In this document: positions 8,373 to 16,727 of the stretch, piece by piece
Numbering within the stretch: position 1 is the stretch's first letter
Layout of the letters: each line of letters starts with the position of its first letter
Origin: Clostridium sp.
GTDB taxonomy: Bacteria; Bacteroidota; Bacteroidia; Bacteroidales; Bacteroidaceae
Length of the DNA stretch: 64,000 nt
NCBI GenBank assembly: GCA_023663705.1
Contig: JAMPGY010000008.1
Coordinates: 14,622-78,621, forward strand
Direction of reading: 5' to 3'
Made by a program: the position numbers and the translations under genes
The notes under the pieces: generated by a model
Told to the model about the DNA's origin: nothing
What the model saw: only the letters and a program-made list of their open reading frames with translations
Database searches by the model: none

Positions 8373-9611
8373 TTACATATACACATTGGTAATGCCGGTT
8401 CCGTTGCGACGGATGATTTCAAAGGTGGGACCCACGTTGTAGAAGGCGTCTTCTTCGATGATGGTGTTCAAGGGGACGTAGGCACGCTCCAATCGGGGAC
8501 ATTTTTCAAAGGCATAGGACTCTATGCGCTCTGTTCCTGAGGCAATTTCAATAGTTTGTAGGTTGGGTTGGTCGAATACCGTGTTTTTCTCTACCGTGGT
8601 CATGGGCAGTAGTTTCAGGTCGGTGAGCTGTGCGGGAATGTAGTAGAGATAGTTGTTGCCGTTTCCTCCGCGTTCATACACGGCTCCCTCGTAGCTCATC
8701 AGTTTCTTGTTTGCTTCGTCCACATGAACGGATTTCAGGTTTTTACCGTACTCTCTCAATCCGATAAGGTCTGTGCCCAATGTCTCTATGTTCTTGCCAA
8801 GATAGAGCTCATTGATGGTTTCGGGAAGGGTGCTGTGCGGGTTGACAGAAGTAATGCGGATGCCACCGATGCTGAACGGGATTACTTCCGAACCGTAGCC
8901 TTCTTTTATCTCGGCCACATTGAGCTGGCTGTTGTAGTAGTCGTAGGCGAACTTGTCGTCTTCAAACAGGGTGATGTCTGCTCGCTGAGGATACATGAAA
9001 TAATAGGCTCCGGTGTTTGCGGCATCAAACTCGCCCTTGTTGGTGGCATCGCTCAGCCACCATTGACCGTCCAGATAGGTATAGTTCCAGGCATGGCCGA
9101 ATCCCATCATGAGTCCATTGGCAATCAGGACGGGGATGTCTTGCGACAGCAACATCACCTTCATCAGGTTGGAGTAGCCCTGACACACGCCTGTGCGGTT
9201 GATAAATACATCGTAGGGATCGTTGCTGGTCAGGTCGTATTTCACGTTGTTGGATACCCAGGCGAAGATGGCATCATACTTCTGGTGATCGGTGGTGCAT
9301 CCGCTCACTAAGTTGTCTGTGAATGTTTTGATTTCCTGATATTGTTCTTCCGTTATCACGGTCTCGCCCATCACCAGTGCCTGTTTGGGATCTATTTTTC
9401 TGAGTATGGTCAGCATCTTGTTGGCATCGCTTCCGCTCAGCAGGGTGGCACCGTCGTCCTGCGGAAAGTCCAGCGCTGCAAGTGTGGCTTCCGTTCCGGT
9501 GGATGCAGTGGTGTTGGTTTCGGGTTGAATCATGTCGTCGGCATCGTTGCTGCACGAGATGGCCAGAGTGGCCGAGAGCAATAGGCTTGCCAGATAGTAG
9601 TGTTTTTTCAT
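8373..9611 (-). CDS. Transglutaminase-like lipoprotein with leucine-rich repeats
   Basis: 412 residues from the MKKHYYLASLLLSATLAISC start, a lipoprotein signal with the lipid Cys near residue 21. The middle holds a transglutaminase-like cysteine protease fold: Cys in NRTGVCQGYSNLMK, His in GFGHAWNYTYLDGQWW and Asp in LSDATN. The C-terminal ~130 residues look like BspA-type LRR_5 repeats (YLGKNIETLGTDL..., VEKNTVFDQPNLQTIEIASGTERIESYAFEKCPRLERAYVPLNTIIEEDAFYNV). Such proteins are surface-exposed; substrate unknown. The start at 9611 was preferred over an upstream ATG at 9740 because that would run into ispE and bury the signal peptide. Confidence 0.85.
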   Translation of the reverse strand: MKKHYYLASLLLSATLAISCSNDADDMIQPETNTTASTGTEATLAALDFPQDDGATLLSGSDANKMLTILRKIDPKQALVMGETVITEEQYQEIKTFTDNLVSGCTTDHQKYDAIFAWVSNNVKYDLTSNDPYDVFINRTGVCQGYSNLMKVMLLSQDIPVLIANGLMMGFGHAWNYTYLDGQWWLSDATNKGEFDAANTGAYYFMYPQRADITLFEDDKFAYDYYNSQLNVAEIKEGYGSEVIPFSIGGIRITSVNPHSTLPETINELYLGKNIETLGTDLIGLREYGKNLKSVHVDEANKKLMSYEGAVYERGGNGNNYLYYIPAQLTDLKLLPMTTVEKNTVFDQPNLQTIEIASGTERIESYAFEKCPRLERAYVPLNTIIEEDAFYNVGPTFEIIRRNGTGITNVYM

Positions 9612-9657
9612 AAATAATATGGTTAATTGAAAAGTTAATATAATCGGTGTGAATGTT

Positions 9658-10530
9658 CTATAGGGCGAATGATTCGCAGAACATGCCGGCAAAATGCGCA
9701 TCCAGTCCTGCTGGCCGTGAGCGGAACAGTCCGAACACACTTGCTCCCGATCCGCTCATCAAGGCGTAGACAGCCCCTGTTTCGTAGAGTTTGTTCTTGA
9801 CGGCCGCTATCTCGGGATGGGCCGGGAACAGGCTTTCTTCAAAGTCGTTTCGCAATGTATGGCGCCAGGTTTCCACAGGCTGACGGAGCGCATCCGGCAG
9901 ATAAACGCCGCTTGGGCGCGGTGTGATACGGGCGTATGCCTCGCGTGTGGAGATAAATGTGTCGCCTTTCACCACCACCAAGTGCAAGCCCTGCAGGGAG
10001 AAGTCGTCCATGGGCTTGAGAATGTTGCCGATGCCCGTGGCATAGGCCGGCCGGTTGCGCACAAAGAAGGCACAGTCGGCGCCGAGGGGAGCAATGCGAC
10101 GTTCCATATCTTCATCGCTCATCGCGAGGGAAAAACGTTCGTTCAGCAGCCGCATCATGAAGGCCGCATCTGCCGATCCGCCTCCCATGCCGGCTCCGGA
10201 CGGGATATGCTTGTGCAGGCGGATGTTCAGAGCCGGGAGATGAAATTCCTCTTTGAGCAGGCGGTAAACCTTGATGATGAGGTTGTCTTCCGGGCTTCCT
10301 GCCACAGGGACACCGCTGACGGTGAGGGTGTAGTCGGGAGTCACTACCACGGTGGTTATGCTGTCCGCAGGTGTTGTTTCGGTCTTGGAGGCATCCGTTC
10401 TTTCCTCCACTTCCAACTCATCCCGTAGCGGGATGGGGTAGAACACGGTTTCCAGATTGTGGTATCCGTCTGCTCGTTTTTCGGTGACAAACAGACCTAA
10501 GTTTATCTTTGCATTGGGATGAATCAGCAT
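9658..10530 (-). CDS. ispE: 4-diphosphocytidyl-2-C-methyl-D-erythritol kinase
   Basis: 290 residues. IspE phosphorylates CDP-methylerythritol in the MEP isoprenoid pathway. The family N-terminus AKINLGLFVTEKRADGYHNLETVFYPI is present, as is the GHMP ATP motif PSGAGMGGGSADAAF near residue 95 and a C-terminal MSGSGASVFGLF. I chose the ATG at 10530: a matching promoter lies at 10558-10589, and an ATG at 10611 would lie upstream of it. The transglutaminase-like gene follows after a 46-bp gap on the same strand. Confidence 0.95.
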   Translation of the reverse strand: MLIHPNAKINLGLFVTEKRADGYHNLETVFYPIPLRDELEVEERTDASKTETTPADSITTVVVTPDYTLTVSGVPVAGSPEDNLIIKVYRLLKEEFHLPALNIRLHKHIPSGAGMGGGSADAAFMMRLLNERFSLAMSDEDMERRIAPLGADCAFFVRNRPAYATGIGNILKPMDDFSLQGLHLVVVKGDTFISTREAYARITPRPSGVYLPDALRQPVETWRHTLRNDFEESLFPAHPEIAAVKNKLYETGAVYALMSGSGASVFGLFRSRPAGLDAHFAGMFCESFAL

Positions 10531-10557
10531 AGTGAATCGTTTCGTGACATTTGGCTT

Positions 10558-10589
10558 CAAATTTATAAAAATGTTCACGGATAAGCAAA
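10558..10589 (-). promoter_or_regulatory. Promoter of ispE
   Basis: On the minus strand TTTG (10586-10589), a 20-nt spacer and TAAATTTG (10558-10565) match the Bacteroidetes consensus very well. The expected transcript start is about 20 nt before the ispE ATG at 10530. Confidence 0.75.
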
Positions 10590-10634
10590 GAGTGTGCGTG
10601 AAATATATCAACTAAAGTGGTATATAAGGAGTAA

Positions 10635-10674
10635 GGAGGCAAAAGACCGCATACCAAAATGGTCTTTTGCCTCC
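10635..10674 (-). terminator. Terminator after the Ig-like secreted protein gene
   Basis: GGAGGCAAAAGACC pairs perfectly with GGTCTTTTGCCTCC around a 12-nt loop, directly downstream of the minus-strand gene ending at 10704. Confidence 0.75.
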
Positions 10675-10703
10675 TTGTCGTTTCGATCGTCTCTTCGCAG
10701 GAC

Positions 10704-12065
10704 TTACTTCACAACGTACTTCTTACCGTTGCGGATGTTGATGCCCTTCTGTGCCTTCTCCAGACGCTGACCGGCCAGGTTGTAGATAGCGTTGTCTTCC
10801 TTGGCATCGGCTTTCACTTCGCTGATGCTGTTTCCGCCTTCTCCGGCAGTCACCTTGAAGTTCTTGATTTCCCATGTGCCGGCACCTTCGGTCGTGCTCA
10901 TGTATTTGAAGCCCACCTGGATGGTCTTGCCTTCGTATCCGGCCAGACTGATATTTTGTGTGCCGAACTCAGAGAAGTTCTTTCCTTCGGGGAACTCGGG
11001 ATAAGTGATTTCCACCTGCTTCCAGTCGCCATCCTTCTCTTTGATCCAGAGGGTAGCCTCTTCTTCCACGTTGCCGAAGAATTTGCTGATGCAATGGTCG
11101 AACGACAAGGTTCTTACCACTTCGGCGCTGGACAATACGATGTAGGGAGAAACCAGCCAGCTCTCGGCTGCGTAGTTGGTTTTGTTTACGTAAGCGGCGG
11201 CCTTTGCATACTGATACTTGCTGTCGTGGCTCCATACGTAGTTCAGGCCTTCGGAAAGCATCACGTTGTTGATGGTGAATGAGCCGAGACCGTTCTCGAA
11301 TGTCTCTTCATACGGTTCGTTCACTTCGGTGCGGATGGCATCGGCCACGTTGAGTGTATAGCTGGCGCTGCCTGCGCTGTACTCTTCATTTTCAGCGGCA
11401 GTGGCCGTGATGACTGTAGTGCCGGTAGCCACCAGAGTAACCACGCCGGTAGCAGCGTCCACAGTGGCCACAGCTTCGTCCGATGAAGAATAAACCACCT
11501 CGGCAGTAGTTTCTTTGGTCAGTTCGGGAGCTGTGAATTCAGCGCCCAGATTCGTGTTTACCGTAGTTTCGCTGAAAGCCAATTTCGGAGCCTTCTTCAC
11601 GGGAGCGTCTGCAGTCTGATAAGTCACTTCGATTGCAGTGATTGCAGTGTTGCTTTTGGTGATGGTGCAGGCGATGTTCACCTTTTCCTGTGCGCCGGTC
11701 CATTCGCCGTTGTCGTATGTGCCGGTCTCGGCCGTGAAGTTGGCGGGGGCGGCAGCTGTCAGTGTCACGTTGGTAACAACGCTTCCTGCGGGAGCGGCGA
11801 TATCCATGCTTGAGTTTTTGTAAAAGCGCAACTCGTTGTTTTTTGTGGCTTTCCACCAACGTGTTCCGCCGTTCAACTGGATGGTGACGTCACCTTCTTT
11901 CAATGTGTAGGGATCCGGGTTGTAGTCCTGTGTGGATCCGCTCAGCAGAGTCATGCCATAAGCCTCCTCTCCAGTGAAGTCAAACTTGACGGTAGTCTGT
12001 GCAGACACAAAGCTGCATACGGCGGCTACCAATCCTAAAAAAGAAAAGCGTAATGTTTTGTTCAT
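10704..12065 (-). CDS. Secreted Ig-like/choice-of-anchor protein with C-terminal sorting-type tail
   Basis: 453 residues with a signal peptide (MNKTLRFSFLGLVAAVCSFVSA). An N-terminal beta-rich region is followed by a BIG2-type Ig domain (about 175-250, AVATVDAATGVVTLVATGTTVITATA) and a jelly-roll 'choice-of-anchor J' type domain (about 255-410, ENGLGSFTINNV... SWLVSPYIVLS). The tail (AIYNLAGQRLEKAQKGINIRNGKKYVVK spread over the last 30 residues) resembles tails of many Bacteroidetes exported proteins that may be surface-sorting signals. No catalytic motif was seen. It has its own promoter and terminator. Confidence 0.75.
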   Translation of the reverse strand: MNKTLRFSFLGLVAAVCSFVSAQTTVKFDFTGEEAYGMTLLSGSTQDYNPDPYTLKEGDVTIQLNGGTRWWKATKNNELRFYKNSSMDIAAPAGSVVTNVTLTAAAPANFTAETGTYDNGEWTGAQEKVNIACTITKSNTAITAIEVTYQTADAPVKKAPKLAFSETTVNTNLGAEFTAPELTKETTAEVVYSSSDEAVATVDAATGVVTLVATGTTVITATAAENEEYSAGSASYTLNVADAIRTEVNEPYEETFENGLGSFTINNVMLSEGLNYVWSHDSKYQYAKAAAYVNKTNYAAESWLVSPYIVLSSAEVVRTLSFDHCISKFFGNVEEEATLWIKEKDGDWKQVEITYPEFPEGKNFSEFGTQNISLAGYEGKTIQVGFKYMSTTEGAGTWEIKNFKVTAGEGGNSISEVKADAKEDNAIYNLAGQRLEKAQKGINIRNGKKYVVK

Positions 12066-12098
12066 AATAAAACTGTTTGTTGATTAATGTATACTCTA

Positions 12099-12106
12099 CA
12101 AAGATA
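12099..12106 (-). promoter_or_regulatory. -7 promoter box of the Ig-like protein gene
   Basis: The minus strand reads TATCTTTG, 34 nt upstream of the ATG at 12065. Confidence 0.6.
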
Positions 12107-12207
12107 CGTCTTTTATTTGATATAATGTTCCGTTTACTCTTTAAAAGGATTGGAAAAAAACAGATATGTTCCGTATGTCCGGAAAGAGGAATTCTGGTGA
12201 AAAGAAA

Positions 12208-12240
12208 AATCTCCTGCAATCATAGCGATTGCAGGAGATT
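12208..12240 (-). terminator. Terminator of the GGGtGRT operon
   Basis: AATCTCCTGCAATC pairs with GATTGCAGGAGATT around a 5-nt loop, 24 nt after the GGGtGRT stop codon. On the minus strand it is followed by a TTTTTC run. Confidence 0.8.
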
Positions 12241-12263
12241 GGTTGTGTATCGACTGAGAATGA

Positions 12264-13274
12264 TTACTTGCTCAGGGCCAAAGCGACGTTAACGGCGCAA
12301 GCTACGGTGCAACCTACCATCGGGTTGTTGCCGATACCGAGGAAGCCCATCATCTCCACGTGTGCGGGCACTGAAGAGGAACCTGCGAACTGAGCATCGG
12401 AATGCATGCGGCCGAGTGTGTCGGTCATACCGTAAGAGGCGGGACCGGCAGCCATGTTGTCAGGATGCAGAGTACGGCCTGTGCCACCACCGGAAGCTAC
12501 AGAGAAATAGGGTTTTCCGGCAAGCACGCGTTCCTTCTTGTAAGTACCGGCAACGGGGTGCTGGAAGCGGGTGGGGTTGGTGGAGTTACCTGTGATGGAA
12601 ACGTCTACGTTCTCGTGCCACAGGATGGCAACGCCCTCACGAACATCATCGGCACCGTAGCAGTTCACCTTGGCGCGGGGGCCATCGGAGTAAGCTGTAC
12701 GCTTCACTTCCTTCAGTTCACCTGTGTAGTAGTCAAACTGAGTCTGAACGTATGTGAAGCCATTGATACGTGAGATGATCATGGCAGCGTCCTTACCCAG
12801 ACCGTTGAGGATGCAACGCAACGGGTTCTTACGCACCTTGTTGGCCATTTCGGCAATCTTGATGGCGCCTTCGGCGGCTGCGAACGACTCGTGGCCGGCC
12901 AGGAAAGCAAAGCACTGAGTCTCCTCGCGGAGCAGACGGGCGGCCAGGTTGCCATGACCTACACCCACCTTACGGTCGTCGGCTACAGAGCCGGGGATGC
13001 AGAAAGCCTGCAGGCCGATACCGATAGCTTCGGCAGCGTCGGCGGCGTTGGTGCAACCTTTCTTGATGGCGATGGCTGAACCTACCACATAGGCCCATTT
13101 TGCGTTTTCAAAACAGATCATCTGTGTTTCTTCGCAAGTCTTATAAGGATCCAAACCTGCCTTTTCGCAGATTTCGTTTGCTTCTTCGATAGAAGAGATA
13201 CCGTTTTCGTTCAGGGCAGCGAGAATCTGCTTGATGCGACGATCCTGGCTTTCAAATTTCACTTCTCTAATCAT
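12264..13274 (-). CDS. GGGtGRT-family protein of unknown function
   Basis: 336 residues, cytosolic, no signal peptide. It carries the family hallmark SGGGTGRTLHPDN near residue 263, plus Gly-rich stretches and several conserved-looking Cys (EICEKAG, CEETQMICF, MVGCTVACAV). I know this family only as conserved and uncharacterised in anaerobes. It follows a NifU-like gene by 17 bp, so the two are almost surely co-transcribed and probably work together, perhaps in metal or Fe-S handling; that function is inference. Confidence 0.85.
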   Translation of the reverse strand: MIREVKFESQDRRIKQILAALNENGISSIEEANEICEKAGLDPYKTCEETQMICFENAKWAYVVGSAIAIKKGCTNAADAAEAIGIGLQAFCIPGSVADDRKVGVGHGNLAARLLREETQCFAFLAGHESFAAAEGAIKIAEMANKVRKNPLRCILNGLGKDAAMIISRINGFTYVQTQFDYYTGELKEVKRTAYSDGPRAKVNCYGADDVREGVAILWHENVDVSITGNSTNPTRFQHPVAGTYKKERVLAGKPYFSVASGGGTGRTLHPDNMAAGPASYGMTDTLGRMHSDAQFAGSSSVPAHVEMMGFLGIGNNPMVGCTVACAVNVALALSK

Positions 13275-13291
13275 TGTATGGGTCCTCCTTC

Positions 13292-13993
13292 TTATTCTTT
13301 ACGTGGGTCAATAGATTTAACAATTCCCTGTTCCGGCTTCGTGCGGCCGTAGGTGCCGGTAACGCTCTTCAGAGCCTCGTCGGCGGGAACGCCCTTCTTG
13401 ATGGCATCCATAAACTTGCCCATGTGGACGAACTCGTAACCACACACCTGATCGTCTTTGTCGAGGAACATCTTGGTGATGTAGCCTTCGGTGAGCTGCA
13501 GGTAGCGTGTACCTTTCACCTTTGTGCCGTAGAGCGTACCCATCTGGCTGATGAGACCCTTACCCAGGTCTTCCAGTCCGGCACCGATAATCAGACCACC
13601 TTCGGAGAAAGCAGACTGCGTGCGGCCATAGACAATCTGGAGGAACAGTTCGCGCATAGCCGTGTTGATGGCGTCGCAAACCAGGTCGGTGTTCAGAGCC
13701 TCGAGGATGGTCTTGCCCGGCAGGATTTCAGAAGCCATGGCAGCTGAGTGGGTCATACCGGAGCAGCCGATAGTCTCCACCAGACACTCTTCGATGACAC
13801 CTTCCTTAACGTTCAAGGTCAGCTTGCAGGCACCCTGCTGGGGAGCGCACCAACCGATACCGTGAGTCAAACCTGAGATGTCCTTGATCTCCTTTGCCTG
13901 CACCCACTTACCTTCTTCCGGTATCGGGGCGGGTCCGTGATTGGGACCTTTGGCAACACAACACATGTTTTCTACTTCGTGTGAATAAACCAT
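13292..13993 (-). CDS. NifU/IscU-like scaffold protein paired with GGGtGRT
   Basis: 233 residues. The central part resembles NifU-N/IscU Fe-S scaffolds: VETIGCSGMTHSAAMASEILPGKTILEALNTDLVCDAI (about 88-126) recalls the GC-S-ASSLATELIKGKT signature. Other Cys are at CC (11-12), GWCAPQQGACKL and QVCGYEFV. The N-terminus and the last ~80 residues have no match I recognise. First gene of a two-gene operon with GGGtGRT. Fe-S scaffolding or a related metal role is inferred from motif resemblance only. Confidence 0.75.
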   Translation of the reverse strand: MVYSHEVENMCCVAKGPNHGPAPIPEEGKWVQAKEIKDISGLTHGIGWCAPQQGACKLTLNVKEGVIEECLVETIGCSGMTHSAAMASEILPGKTILEALNTDLVCDAINTAMRELFLQIVYGRTQSAFSEGGLIIGAGLEDLGKGLISQMGTLYGTKVKGTRYLQLTEGYITKMFLDKDDQVCGYEFVHMGKFMDAIKKGVPADEALKSVTGTYGRTKPEQGIVKSIDPRKE

Positions 13994-14061
13994 AATTCTA
14001 CAAATTTATTATAGGTAATGATAATAGTTATAATATACCCGTTATACGCTGTTAAGCGCTA

Positions 14062-14092
14062 CAAAAGTAGCTATTTTTTGGTATACGGACAA
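14062..14092 (-). promoter_or_regulatory. Promoter of the NifU-like/GGGtGRT operon
   Basis: The minus strand has TTG (14090-14092), a 20-nt spacer and TACTTTTG (14062-14069). This predicts a leader of about 60 nt before the ATG at 13993. Confidence 0.7.
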
Positions 14093-14135
14093 CTTTTTTT
14101 TGCCCATAATTTACATTTTCGCATACCTGTTAATA

Positions 14136-14167
14136 TTTGGTTGTTCGTCTTTATTTTCCTAATTTTG
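14136..14167 (+). promoter_or_regulatory. Promoter of kdsC-maf
   Basis: TTTG (14136-14139), a 20-nt spacer and TAATTTTG (14160-14167) match the Bacteroidetes consensus, 28 nt before the kdsC ATG. It is divergent from the promoter at 14062-14092. Confidence 0.75.
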
Positions 14168-14195
14168 CGATCATACTCTATTTAAGCGGATATTT

Positions 14196-14714
14196 ATGAT
14201 TCCATACGATTTGAAAAAGATACGTGCCGTGATGTTTGATGTGGACGGAGTATTAAGTGCCGAGACGATAGGTCTTCATCCTGACGGGGAGCCGATGCGC
14301 ACGGTGAACATCAAGGACGGCTATGCCATCCAGTTGGCCGTGAAGAAGGGACTGCTCGTGGCCATCATCACCGGAGGCAAGACCGAATCGGTGCGCCGGC
14401 GCTACGAGGGGCTCGGGGTGACCGAGGTACACATGGGATGCTCCGTCAAGCTGTCCACCTACGAACGCCTGTTGCACACCTACGGATTGGCGGAGGATGA
14501 GGTGCTCTATATGGGCGACGACATCCCCGACTACGAGATTATGCGGCGTTGCGGATGTCCTTGCTGTCCGGCCGATGCCGCTCCTGAAATCAAGCAGCTC
14601 TCTGTGTATGTGTCTCACCGAAACGGCGGATACGGATGCGGGCGCGACGTGATCGGGCAGGTGCTCCGTGCGCAGGGCAAATGGATGGACGACAAGCAGG
14701 CTTTCGGATGGTAG
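14196..14714 (+). CDS. kdsC: KDO-8-phosphate phosphatase (KdsC-type HAD hydrolase)
   Basis: 172 residues, typical for the capless HAD subfamily that forms tetramers. It removes phosphate from KDO-8-P in lipid A-core synthesis. Motifs: [10 protein letters not shown] (residues 11-20) with the nucleophile Asp, IITGG near 59 for motif II, a Lys in KLSTYERLL, and [10 protein letters not shown] near 110 for motif IV. The maf gene follows after a 28-bp gap. An N-acylneuraminate cytidylyltransferase-linked phosphatase is a less likely reading. Confidence 0.9.
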   Translation: MIPYDLKKIRAVMFDVDGVLSAETIGLHPDGEPMRTVNIKDGYAIQLAVKKGLLVAIITGGKTESVRRRYEGLGVTEVHMGCSVKLSTYERLLHTYGLAEDEVLYMGDDIPDYEIMRRCGCPCCPADAAPEIKQLSVYVSHRNGGYGCGRDVIGQVLRAQGKWMDDKQAFGW

Positions 14715-14742
14715 GGGAATCGTGCAAAACAAAGAAACAGTT

Positions 14743-15324
14743 ATGTTGGACAATTTGAAGAAATACAGACTGGTACTGGCCAGTCAGTCGCCGCGCCGCA
14801 GAGAACTGCTCGGCGGGCTGGGCGTGGACTACGAAGTGCGCCTGTTGCCGGGCATCGATGAGAGTTATCCCGATACCTTGCAGGGCGAGGACATACCTCT
14901 TTATATAGCCCGGACCAAGGCGGCTGCCTATCTGCCGTCGTTGCAGCCGGACGAGCTGCTCATCACGGCCGACACCATCGTGTGGCTGGACGGCTGTGTG
15001 CTGGGCAAACCCCGCGATGAGGAAGACGCACGGCGCATGCTACACGCTTTGTCCGGCCGGACCCATCAGGTGATGACGGGTGTTTCCATCACGGGAGCAT
15101 CCGTGGAGCGCAGTTTCGTGTGCACAAGCGAGGTCACCTTCGATGTGCTTTCCGACGAGGAGATTGACTACTACGTCGGTCGCTTCCGCCCCTTGGACAA
15201 GGCCGGTTCTTACGGCATTCAGGAGTGGATTGGCTACATTGGCGTGCAGTCCATCCGGGGCAGCTATTTCAACATCATGGGGCTGCCCGTGCAGCGGCTC
15301 TATCGCGAACTGAGAAATTTATAA
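14743..15324 (+). CDS. maf: Maf-family nucleotide pyrophosphatase
   Basis: 193 residues from the ATG at 14743. Maf proteins hydrolyse non-canonical or canonical NTPs (dTTP/UTP in the YhdE type) and can slow septum formation. The signature LVLASQSPRRRELLGGLGVDYEV opens the protein; ITADTIVWLDG and LGKPRDEEDARRMLHALSGRTHQVMTGV follow, then DKAGSYGIQEWIGYI near residue 155. A 25-nt longer reading from 14668 would overlap kdsC and lacks family similarity. Probably co-transcribed with kdsC. Confidence 0.95.
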   Translation: MLDNLKKYRLVLASQSPRRRELLGGLGVDYEVRLLPGIDESYPDTLQGEDIPLYIARTKAAAYLPSLQPDELLITADTIVWLDGCVLGKPRDEEDARRMLHALSGRTHQVMTGVSITGASVERSFVCTSEVTFDVLSDEEIDYYVGRFRPLDKAGSYGIQEWIGYIGVQSIRGSYFNIMGLPVQRLYRELRNL

Positions 15325-15349
15325 TCAGGCTATAAATAAGATAAGGACT

Positions 15350-15877
15350 ATGAAGACAAAATGCAATTCATACGCTCTGTGCGGATTCATGTTGGCGCTG
15401 GCCTGCGTGGGACTTGCCGGATGCGAGGAAGACGAGAATGTGTCCACGCTGCCCGTGTTCAGCGGGTTTGTAATCACTCCGTCCACGCCCGAGGTGGGGC
15501 AGACGGTGAGGGTGGAGGCCGTGCAGGCACAGATAGGCAAGTTGCTCTACCGTGCCGAATACACATGGACACTGATGCTTGGCGACACCAAGATCGACGA
15601 GAAGAAGAGCAAGGTGGTGTATGACAACGAACCCGCCAATCCCGTCTACACCTACGAGATTCCGGCCGATGCTCCCACGGGTACTTACTCTCTGTCGTTC
15701 AGCGGCCGCTATCAGTATTCGGCCAAGGCGGGAGCACAGGTGTCGGGTGGAAACTACGAGCAGCCGTCCACCGGAACGAACGGTTCTATCACGGTGGTCA
15801 GTTCTGCAGCGTTGGAGGGATCGTGTGGCGGAAGGGTGACTTTCCGTGTGGTGCCGGCTACAGGCAATGCCAACTGA
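15350..15877 (+). CDS. Ig-fold-like lipoprotein, unknown function
   Basis: 175 residues with a lipoprotein signal (MLALACVGLAGC, lipid Cys about residue 25). The mature part looks like one beta-sandwich domain (FVITPSTPEVGQTVRVEAVQAQIGKLLYRAEYTW..., a PKD/Ig-like pattern). No enzyme motif is visible. It starts 25 nt after maf and may be read from the same promoter. Confidence 0.75.
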   Translation: MKTKCNSYALCGFMLALACVGLAGCEEDENVSTLPVFSGFVITPSTPEVGQTVRVEAVQAQIGKLLYRAEYTWTLMLGDTKIDEKKSKVVYDNEPANPVYTYEIPADAPTGTYSLSFSGRYQYSAKAGAQVSGGNYEQPSTGTNGSITVVSSAALEGSCGGRVTFRVVPATGNAN

Positions 15878-15984
15878 GGTTCTGCCTCATGTTTGTATGG
15901 GACGGCTCGAGGCTTTGTATTTGCCGGTGGACTCTACAACAGGTAAAAAAAGGCCTTCGGACAGATAAAAATCCCCGTTTTTGC

Positions 15985-16015
15985 TTGGTTGGTATCAAAA
16001 AACATTGTACCTTTG
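15985..16015 (+). promoter_or_regulatory. Promoter of tRNA-Arg
   Basis: TTG (15985-15987), a 20-nt spacer and TACCTTTG (16008-16015) lie 21 nt upstream of the tRNA. Confidence 0.75.
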
Positions 16016-16036
16016 CAACCGTAAATCAAAAAGGTC

Positions 16037-16110
16037 GGCTCCTTAGCTCAACTGAATAGAGCATTTGACTACGGATCAAAAGGTTACAGGTTTGAATCCT
16101 GTAGGAGTCA
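16037..16110 (+). tRNA. tRNA-Arg(ACG)
   Basis: A 74-nt cloverleaf. The acceptor stem pairs GGCTCCT with AGGAGTC (one G-T pair), the D arm is TAGCTCAACTGAATAGAGC, and the anticodon loop CTACGGA carries ACG between TTTGA/TCAAA. The T arm is ACAGGTTTGAATCCTGT with discriminator A. The 3' CCA is not encoded (CACAAG follows). A34 would be edited to inosine. Confidence 0.95.
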
Positions 16111-16122
16111 CACAAGAGGTGT

Positions 16123-16157
16123 AATGAGGCACACAAATGTGTGCCTCATTTTTTTTA
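16123..16157 (+). terminator. tRNA-Arg terminator
   Basis: AATGAGGCACAC pairs with GTGTGCCTCATT followed by a run of T, 13 nt after the tRNA. Confidence 0.9.
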
Positions 16158-16267
16158 TAGTTAAGGGCTGCGCCAAAGTTTGTATGGGGCTGTAGAAATT
16201 TAGTGGGGCAGTAGTTGCTTTTCCCGGGTCTGTGGTGCTTTCCGGTTGGTGAGGGTGGCGGACTAAT

Positions 16268-16382
16268 CTTCGTTACGTGTACTGAAGGTGCTCCGTTACA
16301 CATATTGAAGATGCTTCGTTACGTGTACTGAAGATGCTCCGTTACACATACTGAAGGAGCTTTGGTAGACGTAACGGACGAC
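16268..16382. repeat. 23-bp-period tandem repeat downstream of tRNA-Arg
   Basis: Four 23-bp units run from 16268 to 16359, alternating between CGTTACGTGTACTGAAG and CGTTACACATACTGAAG cores, with a diverged fifth unit at 16360-16382. Read on the minus strand the unit contains CAGTATGTGTA, the same core as the 23-bp array at 47771-47954. It begins 158 bp after the tRNA-Arg 3' end. No spacers, so not CRISPR. Confidence 0.85.
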
Positions 16383-16400
16383 CTCCGTTACGTCTACCAA
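16362..16400. repeat. Perfect 17-bp inverted repeat at the array end
   Basis: TTGGTAGACGTAACGGA (16362-16378) and its exact complement (16384-16400) flank a 5-nt loop. It overlaps the last diverged unit of the 23-bp array and would form a strong hairpin on either strand. There is no T-run on the plus strand, so it is not an obvious terminator. Confidence 0.85.
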
Positions 16401-16600
16401 GGACAGCCGTGAAGGAGCGGCACCGGTGGATCCATTCCGTGAGCCTGCGTACGGTTTGGCGTGCCGGACTTTTCGGGAAATACATGAGCGCAAGGGTGCG
16501 TCGGGTGTAGAAATCGGGAGTTTTCATGAATGTCCGTTGATTTTTGCGGAAAAACATGTGTTACCGTAAGTGATTGATAACCAATGTGTGCTTTTGGAGC

Positions 16601-16727
16601 GCGGCAGATGCGACACTTGTTTTGCAAACTTTATAAAGTAAAAAAGTAATTGGGCACCCCTTTAAAGGGTGGCGGACTTACTTTTTTTTCTCGCGAAAGT
16701 TTATAAAACAAGTGCCACATCTGCCGC
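16601..16727. repeat. Approximately 127-bp imperfect palindrome
   Basis: The left arm 16601-16649 starts GCGGCAGATGCGACACTTG; the right arm 16678-16727 ends CAAGTGCCACATCTGCCGC. They are complementary over most of ~48 bp with scattered mismatches. The centre has a second palindrome, CACCCCTTTAAAGGGTG. No ORF is convincing here. It could be a fossil miniature transposable element or a structured RNA. The surrounding 16401-16600 and 16728-16862 show nothing recognisable. Confidence 0.7.

Noticed and set aside
16342..16627. Short overlapping ORFs between tRNA-Arg and the glycosyltransferase
   Set aside because: They overlap each other in several frames, cover the repeats and lack starts, promoters or recognisable domains.
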